This document shows, one piece after another, positions 23,730 to 34,329 of a DNA stretch of 64,000 bases. The position numbers were made by a program, and so were the translations under genes. Location of the stretch: contig CAXKVR010000115.1 of the NCBI GenBank assembly GCA_964058845.1, positions 31,770 through 95,769 of the forward strand. The letters are read 5' to 3'. This DNA is from Carex sylvatica. Its lineage: Eukaryota; Streptophyta; Magnoliopsida; Poales; Cyperaceae. The notes beneath the pieces are model-generated. The model saw only the letters and a program-made list of their open reading frames with translations. It did not search any database and was not told the origin of the DNA. Position 1 is the stretch's first letter. Each line of letters opens with the position of its first letter.

Positions 23730-25562
23730 AAAGACATATGACACATGACAGATTTGTGCAATCTAATCAATTGAGTTCACTTAAAATTTTCCGCACAACA
23801 AAAGAATTATCCTATAACCAGCTCTTAATCTAGTATCGGAGTGCTCTATCAAAATCCAGAACAGCACTTGAAAGTAAATTAAAATATTGAAATAATATTA
23901 CAAATGAAGTAAGCAAAAAGTAAAAAAAAAAATGAAGTTACTAAAATCTTCATATATAATATATGTATTATATACTACTGACTTCTTTAAATTTGATTTA
24001 TTTTACACTATACAATAAGTTCCCCTTGCACTTAAAAAGTGGGACCATACTTTATATCCAAAAAAAAAAATTGTGGGACTATAATAATAAAACGAAGCCA
24101 AAAGCAAATAAAAAGAGGGATCATTATAAATTCATTATTAACGACATGACAATAATATCATAATGGTTGGTGAGATTTCTTTCGGATAAAGCTTATTCCA
24201 AATATAACTATATTAATTAGGTTTGAATAGGACTAAGAATCCAGATCAAAGCTGGTGTATAGATGTTCTAATTGAAAATTACAAGATGGAACTTTCATTT
24301 AATATACAATATAAACATTAAGATTTGTGACAATGCATTAATCTATGAGGCATGAGATAAATTACTCAATTGCAATGATAATGTCTCATTTACAATTAAT
24401 TCAATTGCAGTGATGTTGCATTAATCATTTTTTTTAATTAACAAAATATTTGAAAGTGGTTTGTATTTGACAATTGTAGATGTAGAAAATTTAAAATTGT
24501 AAAATTATAATAAACAACTGAAAGTACAACTAACTGACGGAATGGAGAAATTATGAAATATGTTGAGTGACAATTGCTAAGAAAAAATAATGTCAAATAG
24601 ATTGGTAAGGCTGTAAAAATAGCATCCCTTTTAATTTTAATTCAAACATACATGCATATATTTTGAATTTCCATTCAAAACCTTTTTCCTATTGAACATT
24701 CCGAAAGGATATACAAACAACACAAAGGGCTATTATTAAACTGAGGTCTTTCTGTTAATTTGGAATTGGGGAAAAAAAAAAAAATCGCCTAACTCAAAAT
24801 TAAGGAGAACAGAAGCAGCGTTTAGTAGCTCTGAGGTCATACTACCTGGGACAAGTATACTTGTTTTCTCTTTCTAAAATGGTTATTCTTTTGTTCTGCT
24901 TATAACAAACGAAGAAGAAATCATTATACTGCACATGGCATCGTTAATTGTATTTCAACAGAAGTGACTTAGATAAACTGCGTACTACCGTGGAGGCGTG
25001 CATAATATATTACAAACGACCAAAGAAATGCTGATGCCTACAGAAAGTGTCAAATCTTGACTCGAATACAGAGCATCTCTGTACCGAATTTGATTTGGTT
25101 ATTCAGTGATTCCGATATAATTTAAATAATAAATTATATTTCACAAAAGTCTAGCACGTGGTTTTTATAGACTCCCATGTTTCTCTATTTATTTATTTTT
25201 TTCTTTCCATTTTTCTCTCTATTCTGTGAACTACCAGTGTGCTGTTTTATCCAGACGCTGATATCAAATAAAATGTTACTTGGATACCCATCGTTCAATT
25301 GGAAACAATATACTTGTACTTAGGTGTATCAAGGACCGTTACTTCTAGAGACATTCGTTGAAAAAATGTGAAAAAAAAGAGAGGTGTAGTTCAATAAATT
25401 GTTAATATTGAGGGACACTTATGTAAAATTTCCATAGGTTACAAAGTTACAGGATTAGTCAATTAACACTTAAAACCTATAAATAACCCCTCCGCTGAAC
25501 AATTCCTTCTTCAAAGTAACTACTCCAATCCAATCCAATCCAATCCAATCCAATCCAATCCA
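23730..25562 (+). repeat. Duplicated upstream block of gene C
   Basis: Colinear with 17780-20096. It includes GTGCTCTATCAAAATCCAGA (empty site of the 14125 element) and GCACTTAAAAAGTGGGACCA. Confidence 0.7.
25479..25486 (+). promoter_or_regulatory. TATA box of paralogue C
   Basis: TATAAATA, in the same context as in paralogues A and B (followed by ACCCC). The pentamer expansion at 25525 increases its distance to the start codon. Confidence 0.75.
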
Positions 25563-25564
25563 AT
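25525..25564 (+). repeat. (CCAAT)8 microsatellite running into a start codon
   Basis: Eight perfect CCAAT pentamers; the last two bases of the eighth are the AT of the ATG of gene C. Paralogue A has one unit at the same place (ACTACTCCAATGG) and B has ACTACTCAAATGG. Confidence 0.95.
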
Positions 25565-25925
25565 GGCTGCTACCCTTAACAAATCAACTTGTCGTTCCCT
25601 TCCCAAAAGAACTAACCCAAGTGCAAATCCTTCTTCTAACAAATCTCAAATCTCACCTCGCACCTGTATGTGCTCACCAACAAACCACCCTGGTTCATTC
25701 CGCTGCAGTCGACACAAAAACATACATCGAATCTCAAACCGTTCAAGTTCAGTTTCGAACTTGAGTTCTCCTGGCCGGGCTGAATTGATAAAAACGGGAC
25801 GAAATACAAAATCAGTGAAGGCTATTTTGATGCAAATGATCAGCAGCCCTTCGTGCAGAGATCTTAACCGAAGAAGGAATTTCCAACCGAGACCATCTCG
25901 GTTCTGTGTGATGAATAATAATTAG
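25563..25925 (+). CDS. Serine-rich protein-like (paralogue C), unknown function
   Basis: A single-exon gene for a 120-residue basic Ser/Asn/Arg-rich protein, colinear with paralogue B. It has the SPRTCMCSPTNHPGSFRCSR motif (about residues 31-50) and the same RRRNFQPRPSRFCVMNNN end. The N-terminal STCRSLPKRTNPS segment matches paralogue A better than B. Relative to B there is an in-frame codon insertion (MISSPSCRD versus MISPSCRD). The start codon is the end of a (CCAAT)8 repeat, so the 5' leader is about 35 bp longer than in paralogue A. There is no membrane or secretion signal. The three intact frames with largely conservative differences suggest all three may be functional. The biochemical role of the family is unknown. 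Confidence 0.82.
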   Translation: MAATLNKSTCRSLPKRTNPSANPSSNKSQISPRTCMCSPTNHPGSFRCSRHKNIHRISNRSSSVSNLSSPGRAELIKTGRNTKSVKAILMQMISSPSCRDLNRRRNFQPRPSRFCVMNNN

Positions 25926-26466
25926 GTTTGATGTACATAATAAGATAATTTTGACAGATTTGTGTTTCATGAGACTGGCCAGTTAGTATAGGCATGCATG
26001 CATATAGTATTATTAGTTCTTGGGTTCCTCTAATTCTATTTTCATTCTGCTTCCGAAGGAAGTTGTACGTAGATCATTATTACTAAATGTAATTTAGCCA
26101 ACTAACTAAATTACAATATCTATAAGATATAAGATATATATGCCTGATTCCAAGCTAGGAGAATTTTAATTTAATTTTGTTGATACGTTATGGATCCGGT
26201 CAAGAATTCGTTAAATCTTTTCAATAGTTTTATTTATTTCTTACAAATAATCACTTGCGAGATTCACCATTAATTCTAAATTATCTAATTTGTTATTAAA
26301 TTAAAGGCATACTATACAACAGATCAATTTTCAGTACGGAGGATTTTGATTTTTGAAGCCCCCTCCTATGTTTCATTCAAACTTACACACAAATCATTGG
26401 TTCAAATATTTCTGATTCAGGTTTAAGTAAATTAATTTTGTTTTTATTTTTACACTGGGCAGCAAG

Positions 26467-26744
26467 TAATTGGGTGCAAACGGATCAAATATTATCCGTC
26501 TATATATATCTAGATCCGTATTCATTTTTTTTTTTTTTTTTTTTGGCAGATTTTGATATTAAGATAGTTTGCATATATGAATACAAATATGATTTGTACA
26601 GTTATAGATACGGATTAGAAAATTATTTGTATCCGTATTCTTTTTTTCAATTTTTTGAATATTTGTTTGTACATGTACCGATACTGGCCGGAGATGGATA
26701 ATTGTCCGTATTCATATTTTTTTATCATTTGTTTTAGAATCATA
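26467..26744. mobile_element. Element X, copy 2, left part
   Basis: Begins TAATTGGGTGCAAA after GCAGCAAG. It is colinear with 15235-15525 and is interrupted by a CACTA element; it resumes at 30889 and is alignable to about 31500. The right terminus is not preserved. Confidence 0.6.
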
Positions 26745-26986
26745 CACTAGTGGAAAAACAGGAATCAGGATCGGCCTATCTGGATCGGCTATATGAAACA
26801 ACCGATACTAATATCTATCTGGATCGGTTCTTTGAAAAAAACCGATCCTAATAGTTAATTAGATCGGTTTTTATAAACAACTGACCTTGATAGTTCAACT
26901 ATCAGGATCGATTTTTACAAACAACTGATCCTGATACTATCAGGATCGGTTTTTATAAACAACTGATCCTAATAGTTCAACTATCA

Positions 26987-27051
26987 GGATCGGTTTTTTA
27001 ACAAGAACCGATCTTGATAGTTTTTTTTTTTTTTTTTTTAAGTTGGTTCAG

Positions 27052-27095
<44 letters not shown>

Positions 27096-27651
27096 CTATC
27101 AGGATCGGTTGTATATATACAACCGATCCTGATAGTGATTTTTTTTTTTTTAAGGGAAGGTAACATCTTAGATAGTTTTTTTTAAGGAAGGTACTATAGG
27201 ATCGATTTTTTAACAAGAACCGATCCTGATAGTTTTTTTTTTTTTTTTTTAAGTTGGTTCAGCTAAAAAAAAAAAAAAAATCACTATCAGGATCGGTTGT
27301 ATATATACAACCGATCCTGATAGTGATTTTTTTTTTTTTTTTTTTTTAAGGAAGGTAACATCTTAGATAGTTTTTTTTTTAAGGAAGGTACTATAGGATC
27401 GGTTTTTTTAACAAGAACCGATCCTGATAGTTTTTTTTTTTTTTTAAGTTGGTTCAGCTAAAAAAAAAAATCACTATCAGGATCGGTTGTATATATACAA
27501 CCGATCCTGATAGTAATTTTTTTTTTTTAATTTATTTATTTAAGGAAGGTAATATCTTAGATAGTTTTTTTTTAAGGAAGGTACTATAGGATCGGTTTTT
27601 TAACAAGAACCGATCCTGATAGTTTTTTTTTTTTTTTTAAGTTGGTTCAGC

Positions 27652-27682
<31 letters not shown>

Positions 27683-27723
27683 ACTATCAGGATCGGTTGT
27701 ATATATACAACCGATCCTGATAG

Positions 27724-27758
<35 letters not shown>

Positions 27759-27770
27759 GAAGGTAACATC
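26987..27770. repeat. Four tandem copies of a ~200-bp subterminal unit with perfect palindromes
   Basis: Units start at about 26987, 27198, 27395 and 27588. Each contains a short hairpin (GGTTTTTTAACAAGAACC type), the phrase AAGTTGGTTCAGCT, and a palindrome of about 50 bp centred on GTATATATAC. The first is 27091-27140 and is perfect. A/T runs on both sides extend several palindromes further. Confidence 0.9.
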
Positions 27771-27779
27771 TTAGAGTAT

Positions 27780-29170
27780 AGAACTATTCACATATTGCTC
27801 ACCTACACTTGAAGAAGGTCCACTTTTAAGTAGGGAAAAAAATCAAGGACTATAAAATTTGATAACCTCTAAAATTCAAGATATTTAAGTCCTAATTCAA
27901 GGAAGATTTTCAAGAAAGTAAAATCTTTTTCAAAGAAAAAATCGATACTGAAACCATCTAATTTAAAATATATATAGTTTATTCAATATTTGCTCTTTCT
28001 TTCTTTTTTTTCAAACTTCCATCGATATCTTTATTGTTGAAGTCAGCAATAAATTAAGGTCCAAGTTCATAATTAATTTTTATGAATATATCAAGAATTG
28101 TCTAGAAAGTACTAAATAAAATATCTTGTAGTAGAGAATGTAGAAATCTCTAGAGGAAGTAAAAAATATCTTAGATCTAGATGTTTCTTTAGTTTTTATG
28201 AAGCAAGTATAAATAGGAGGGCATGGTAAATGTTTGAAGACAAGTTTTATGGAGTAGCTCTCTCTTGAGTCAAGGTGCATGTACTAGTTAAGTTTTAGGA
28301 TATTTATAGTATGTTTAGTAGTTGGTATAGTGTGTGTTTGAGTAATATTTTGTAATGTTATTTTTAGTAATAGTATAATCAACATCCATTAAATATCAAG
28401 TAATGATAATTTTTCAATTATATAAAATATTTTAATAAAATATGAGTTAAAAACAACAAACAATTATGTAGTGAGATAAATAGACAGAATATTCTGGAAA
28501 CCAAAGTAATTTAAAGTCAATAGTTAATTATTAGAAATAGATTAAAATATAACAAAAAAAGGTGGTGGGAGTTTGTAGAAAGAAAAGTCAGAATAGCAAG
28601 CTATGGTGCTTGAATTATTTTAAAATTTTAAAGAAATGAAGTAACATGGAAGTGAGCCGAGAGAATTGAAGCCGGTCAAATTTAATTATCTTGGAATTTT
28701 TCCCAACAATTTTCACAAGTTATCTGGAATTTAGAACGATTTTTTTTTTTTAAAATTTCATGTATAATCTTTTTTTTAAAATTACGTATTTATTATTCTA
28801 AAATTCATAATATCATATTTATCTTTTTTAAAATTTAAAAACTCACAAATTTACTAAATTTATCGCATTTCAGTTAAAACTTATTTTTAATTTACAAAGT
28901 TCTCATTTTCCTTAATTAAAAAATAAAAGTCTGTAATCAGTCTTCTAGTTTGTCGATTTTCGATGAAAAATGGCTCATTTATCTACTCGTAATATATACA
29001 CGGTGATATTTAGGTATACACATGTCTGTGTATCATTAGTAAAATAAATAAATTATTTGTCTTCATAATTGAATAATTATAAGATTGAAGATTTCTCTAA
29101 ACTCATTTATCTATATGTCTGTGTATCATTAGTATTTCTATAAACATGCTACATATTTGTTTTAATAAAT
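27780..29170. other. CACTA interior, AT-rich, no coding capacity seen
   Basis: Short frames only. No transposase motifs in either strand. Confidence 0.55.
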
Positions 29171-29176
29171 AATAAA

Positions 29177-29515
29177 TGTTAGTTTTGTGTTATAAAAGTT
29201 ATCTTCTGTTGATTACTTTTACATGTTATGTTTATGAATTGGATGTTATATGTATTTTGTTCCATGAAATTTATGTTTATCTTTAGAAATGTTCAAGAAG
29301 ATGCTTTTAGTCTTGAACTATAGAACTCTATATGATGACAAACATAAATCTCTAAAATGTTCACAAACTTGGTTATTAGCATGAAACATTAATATGTCAT
29401 GATAAGTTTGTCATGTTAATTAAAGTACATTGTAGTTTCTATAAATATTGATAAATGCTTATCATTTAATAATATGAGTATATAAAATGTTTCATATATT
29501 GAACAAGCCTAATAG
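29177..29515 (+). mobile_element. Diverged 5' fragment of an LTR
   Basis: Starts TGTTAGTTTTGTGTT and follows the first ~340 bp of the LTRs at 61555 (plus) and 38984 (minus). Shared phrases include AAAATGTTCACA and TTCATATATTGAACA. It lies inside the CACTA element. Confidence 0.7.
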
Positions 29516-29601
29516 TTTTTTTTTGCAGAACCAACTTAAAAAAAGAAAAACACTATCAGGATCGGTTGTTTATAAACAACCGATCCTGATAGTTCACTAG
29601 G

Positions 29602-29835
29602 GTTCTTATTTTCATTTCACGCCTCTCATTTTCAACTTAGCGAAAATCAAACCTGACTCTCAACTCCTCCGTCTCTCTCTCTCTGTCTCATTCTCTCCCT
29701 CTTCTAGGGTTCTTATTTTCATTTTGCATCTCTCACTTTCAACTTTGCAAAAATCAAACCCACCTCTTAACTCGTTCGTCTCTCTCTCTTTGTCTCCGGC
29801 GTCTCTCAACTTAGCAATCTTTGTCTCTCTCTGTC
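29602..29835 (+). repeat. Tandemly duplicated CT-rich leader-like segment
   Basis: AGGGTTCTTATTTTCATTT begins a ~100-bp unit at 29602 and again at 29706. Each contains a CT-rich run and ends in CTCTGTCT-like sequence. It resembles a plant promoter/5' leader captured by the CACTA element, but no coding exon can be proved downstream. Confidence 0.5.
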
Positions 29836-30464
29836 TCGATCAAGTCAAAAAAAAGGCGAAGAAGACGAAAACTAACAAGGATGTGCCATCCATATATCAC
29901 TTCCAAGTTCATGGAATGAGATGAATGATGATGTCCCGGCTTATGCACTTAAATTATACTTAAGGTACATAATATTTATTTCCTCAAATCTCTTATGTAC
30001 ATTTGAGCATCTTTTGTATTTTTAATTTACACTAATTTACACTAAATTTTTTTTTTTTCATTTGAGCAAGGTCTTTTGAGATTATTCCATCGACGGTGAA
30101 GAGGTACACTTTGAGGTATGCTAGCTAGGTTTTTCTTGTCTTCCAATTTAAATAATACATGCATCGAAGATGCACAAGCAAGCAATTAATGATATAAATA
30201 TTTGTTCATATTTTGAAGTTTGCACTGGAGGAGACGATAAAAGAGGGAGTGCCATACATGTGGCTAAATTTTATTTTGCTATTGCACCAAATTTCTTCAA
30301 CTATTGTACTTTTTTTTGTGTTTCATGAATTTTATTGTGTTCTTAATTGATTTTGAGCTCCAATAAATCAATGGTAAATAAAAAAAAAAATTATGTTGGT
30401 CAGCAAATATATATGGAAGCTGGCCAAATAAAATTTTTTTTTTTTTTAGATCCAATATAACATC

Positions 30465-30888
30465 AGGATCGGTTGTTTTAAACAACCGATCCTGATAGTT
30501 TTTTTTTTTTTTTTAAGTTGGTTCTGAAAAAAAAAAAAAAAAAAACTATTAGGATCGGTTGTTTCAAGACAACCGATCCTGATAGTGTTTTTTTTTTTTT
30601 TTTTTAAAGTTGGTTATGAAGGGAAAAAAACTATTAGGATCGGTTGTTTCAAAATAACCGATCCAGATAGTAACTATCAGGATCGGTTGTTTTGAAACAA
30701 CCGATCCTGATAGTTACTATCTGGATCGGTTGTTTTGAAACAACCGATCCTGATAGTTACTATCTGGATCGGTTATTTATGAAACAACCGATCCTGATAG
30801 TTATCAGTATCGCCTTCATCAGGATCGGTTGTATTCCGATACTAATATGCGTATATAACCGATCCTGATTCCATATTTTCCACTAGTG
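30465..30888. repeat. Right subterminal palindromes of the CACTA element
   Basis: Repeated units of ATCAGGATCGGTTGTTT and its complement form at least five successive hairpins. The last three are about 61 bp apart (30670-30810). Confidence 0.9.
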
Positions 30889-31204
30889 ATATATGTAGAG
30901 AGGGAATATTAATTATTTTGTTAGTTTCTTTTGATTAAAAATATGATTATTTTGTATGATTAATTTTTTAACCGAGATATGTTATTTTGTAATGACATAA
31001 CAAGTTTAACTGAGAAAAATTATTTTGGCCACCATAATGATTGAATATGCAAATTATATACGTATTTGTATGTTATTTTTATTTTCTAATGAAAAAATAA
31101 TTTAGTGAATAAAACGTTAGTGTTGTTGCAATATTTAAATTAGATATTCAAATTATATCCGAATTTATATTTGTATATGTTTAATGAGGAGGGTTCAAAT
31201 ACAC

Positions 31205-31440
31205 TATAGTTTTGTGCTCTAATTATACTTCACATTCTAATCTCCATTTTCAAAGTCTGAACAGTCAATCCGAATCACTCAACATGATCTTCATAATAAA
31301 ATAAAATCTGGTCTTCAAGCATAAATGATTATAAATTATTATGAAGATCATGTTGAGCAGTTCACATCAAATATTCATACTTTAAAAACTGAGATAAGAA
31401 TGAAAGTATAATTAGAACACAAAACTATAGTGCTTTATGG
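31205..31440. mobile_element. Inverted-repeat MITE 'M', intact-looking copy
   Basis: The arms TTCATAATAAAATAAAATCTGG and the AATATTTATG-type region pair around ATAAATGATTATAAATTATT, with outer phrases TAATCTCCATTTTCAAAGT and ACTTTAAAAACTGAGAT. Related copies are at 32795-33935 (interrupted), 21085-21400 and within 17130-17350. Confidence 0.6.
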
Positions 31441-31504
31441 TGCATTTGAACCCTCCTCATATTTAATATATATCCTATTCATATTCATATTCTTATTTTT
31501 ACTT

Positions 31505-31925
31505 GTAGGGTTTAGGGTTTAGTCCGGTTTAGAGTGTTTAACCTTTAAATGGCTCAGGTTTTAGAATAAACACCATATTGTGCAATTATGAGTTCCTGAG
31601 TCAACTTAAACTCGTCAAGGGTTCCATTAACATCTTTCTGAACTTAATTTCTTCTAGTCTTACCTATATCTGAGGCAAAAAGAAAAGTGTATGCCTTTTG
31701 ATCTAAACTAGCTAGCTAGGCTTAGCGTGGGAAACTGTGGGTCCGTGTTTGCACTTGTCTAACAATATATAGCTAGTACAATGAACCCAAAGTCAATTTA
31801 GGCCCCAAATAGTCTACTAACGCCTGTACTTCCCCTCTTGTCTACTTTTTCCACGACATCTCTCTATTGGTTATACACTTGTACCGGTAGTCTCATCTCA
31901 TCTTGGTACGTACTAAACCGGACGA
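31505..31925 (+). repeat. Segmental repeat R1, copy 3
   Basis: Starts with two TTTAGGG units (GGGTTTAGGGTTTAG). It is colinear with 35145-35560 through AATAAACACCATATTGTGCA and GGGAAACTGTGGGTCCGTGT. No gene is contained. Confidence 0.8.
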
Positions 31926-31992
31926 CCAAGGCAGAGACCAAATTTTAAAAAAAATCTGTTTGCACATGTACAGATACTGGATATGGATAATT

Positions 31993-32431
31993 AGGGTGGA
32001 AAAAATCACACGATGGAACCGGCTCCGTTACGAAACGGCATGGTATGCGTGTTAGATGCGTATTGCGATTCGCGTGTTTCGAGCTGTGATCATCTTTTGA
32101 AACTTTGGTACGGCACGACATGTCACGTGAAAGATCTAATCACGGCATGGCTTTCATGGCACGACATGTAGTCACGCGAGTCACATAAAATTATGACTAT
32201 TAGATATTGATTAAATGATGAATCTTTAATAAACTAACTTAAATTATGACTAAATGGTCACGCGAGGCATCTTTGGACACGGCGTGACTTACGTGGCGTA
32301 ATCATCCCTTGATATTTTAGTCAAGGCACGGCATGTGAAAATTAACTTGGTCACGATACGACACAGCACAAGAACAAAATCACAGCATATTAGTAACAGC
32401 ACGGCACGACACGGCATGTTTTTTCCACTAT
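31993..32431. mobile_element. 439-bp hAT-like element
   Basis: The ends AGGGTGGAAAAAA and TTTTTTCCACTAT are inverted. Flanks are GGATAATT (31985-31992) and GAATAATT (32432-32439). The matching empty site GGATAATT is at 26696-26703 in element X copy 2. The interior is rich in CACGGCA/GCACGAC motifs and non-coding. Confidence 0.85.
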
Positions 32432-32794
32432 GAATAATTGTCCATATTCATATTTTTTTTCATCGTTTGTTTTAGAATTATAAATGTAAAGAGGGAATAT
32501 TTTTTTATTAGATTCTTTTGATTAAAAATATAATTATTTTGGGTGATTAATTTTTTTAACGAGATATATTAGTTTATAATGACATAACAAGTTTGAGAAA
32601 AATTATTTTGACCACTATAATGATTGAATATACAAATTATATACGTATTTGTATGTTATTTTTATTTTCTAATGAAAAAATAATTTATTGAATTAAACTT
32701 TAGTGTTGTTGCAATATTTAAAATAGGTATTTGAATTATATTCGTATTTGTATCTGTATATGTTTAATGAGAAGGATTCAAGTGTATCATATAA

Positions 32795-33935
32795 GTGCAT
32801 CATATATAGTTTTGTGCTTCAATTATGCTCTATATTTTAATCTCTATTTCAAAATTCGAACAGTTGATCTGAACCACTCAATATAATATTCATAATAAAA
32901 CAGTGTTCTAAATAGCTAGCTATAGCAGCGCTATAGCTTTTTCGAACCATAAACGCTACGCTATGAGATAAAAGTGCGCTAACTCAGCTACGACCGCTAT
33001 AGCTGTAATAGCTGACCACTATTACCACTATGTGTGACGCGCTATTGCTACCGCTATTCTACATGGATTTTTTTTTTTTACAATTTATATGGGCGTCTGT
33101 TCTTCTATTCCTATTTTTTTATTCTACATGATCTTCTACGATAAGTATGCTAAACCAAACTATATGCTTTTGTTTTTATTTGTACATGATTTATTCTCTC
33201 ATTCTATATCGAGAAATATTCAAATATTAATTATTCCTTTTGATTGCTCTTCGTATAGTATCCATTTGTAAAAGTATTATCATTCGTTTCAATTGAAAGC
33301 TGATTTTGATTATTAGTATTATTATAATATATAAAATATTTAAATATGTATACTGACTTCATTTACCTAATAAAATTAATTATTCTTTGTCTATTATAAT
33401 ATGTAATACTATGAAATATGAACTATTAAATAATATTACTTTTTAGATCTTTTTTTCCTTCTTATTTGCGTAATTGATAAAAAGTATAGACTTAGATTAG
33501 TTGTGATTTAGTTGTTATCTCAATTCTCCTATTGATTATGTTGATAATTAGTAGAAATATAGAATATAAAATTTGAAAAGGAAAAAATACTATGTATGAT
33601 AGCTTTCGTTATAGCTACGTTATTCGCAATAGTTTTTTTTTTGTCTCCCCGCTACGCCGCTATAATCGCTATTTAGAACCTTGTAATAAAATATGCTTAG
33701 AGATCAAATTTTATATTTTTTTTAGAAATGTACAAAATTATTATTTTCAGAAGATTCTGAACCATCCAAAAAAAATATTTTGTGCTATCTAAAAAATTAG
33801 TAAAAAGTTCCAAAAAATATATATAATCTGATCTTCAAGCATAAATTATTATAAAATATTATGAAGATCATATTGAGCGGTTCAGATTGAATATTCAGAC
33901 TTTAAAAACTGAGATAAGAATGTAAAGTATAATTA
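32795..33935. mobile_element. MITE 'M' copy interrupted by a hAT-like element
   Basis: The left part 32795-32900 and right part 33684-33935 are colinear with 31205-31440. The right part carries TCTTCAAGCATAAATTATTA and GATATTCAGACTTTAAAAAC-like phrases. Confidence 0.65.
32901..33683. mobile_element. 783-bp hAT-like element
   Basis: Ends are CAGTGTTCTAAATAGC on the left and GCTATTTAGAACCTTG on the right. The flanking 8-bp duplications are perfect: TAATAAAA at 32893-32900 and at 33684-33691. Both ends are rich in GCTATAGC motifs. The internal frames (60-66 codons) show no transposase motif. It is related by its ends to the 147-bp element at 3876-4022. Confidence 0.87.
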
Positions 33936-34329
33936 GAACCCTCCTCGTGTTTAATATATATACTATCCATATTCTTATCTTTTTAATATCCGATATGTAT
34001 CATATCTGATCAATATCTAATCTTTATATGTATCCATTAAATAATAAAAAATACGGATATAGTTTTACCACGCTATCCGATCTGTATCCGATCCATTATT
34101 TGCATCCCAATCCAGCAAGTTTGTATGATAAACAAGTTCAAATAAGTTGAGGTTCATGCTTTGTATGGGATATAGTACAGTCAAATATAACTAATGATAA
34201 TTAAAAAAAAATGGATGGAAATGTATGATAATAAATTAACATAAAACTCTCGACAAATAAATATACAAGTAATGATAATTGAAAGCATATAGCTTCTATA
34301 TTCAATTGACAATTATTCTATAAGTAAAT

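Larger units (their letters stand above)
26745..30888. mobile_element. 4.1-kb non-autonomous CACTA (En/Spm-type) element
   Basis: The ends are inverted repeats starting CACTAGTGGAAAA (left, 26745) and ending TTTTCCACTAGTG (right, 30888). They are flanked by 3-bp ATA duplications (26742-26744 and 30889-30891), as expected for CACTA elements. The uninterrupted paralogous site in element X copy 3 is at about 32475-32485 (TTTAGAATTATAAATGTAAA). Both subterminal regions are packed with direct and inverted copies of the core ATCAGGATCGGTT, the usual arrangement for transposase-binding motifs. No transposase frame is present. The interior (27780-30430) holds AT-rich DNA, a diverged LTR fragment and a leader-like segment. 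Probably mobilised in trans, if at all. Confidence 0.88.
31945..34113. mobile_element. Element X, copy 3, right part, with nested insertions
   Basis: Starts inside element X (colinear with 26655 onward) and ends TTTGCATCCCAAT followed by CCAGCAAG. It contains the hAT-like insertion 31993-32431 and a MITE 'M' copy that is itself split by another hAT-like element. Confidence 0.6.

Noticed and set aside
26745..30888. CRISPR-like array from the regular ATCAGGATCGGTT repeats
   Set aside because: The repeats are palindromic subterminal motifs of a CACTA element in a plant nuclear genome, with no variable spacers.
31505..31520. Interstitial telomere repeat
   Set aside because: Only two TTTAGGG units (also at 35150); such short motifs are common in plant DNA and do not mark a telomere fusion.
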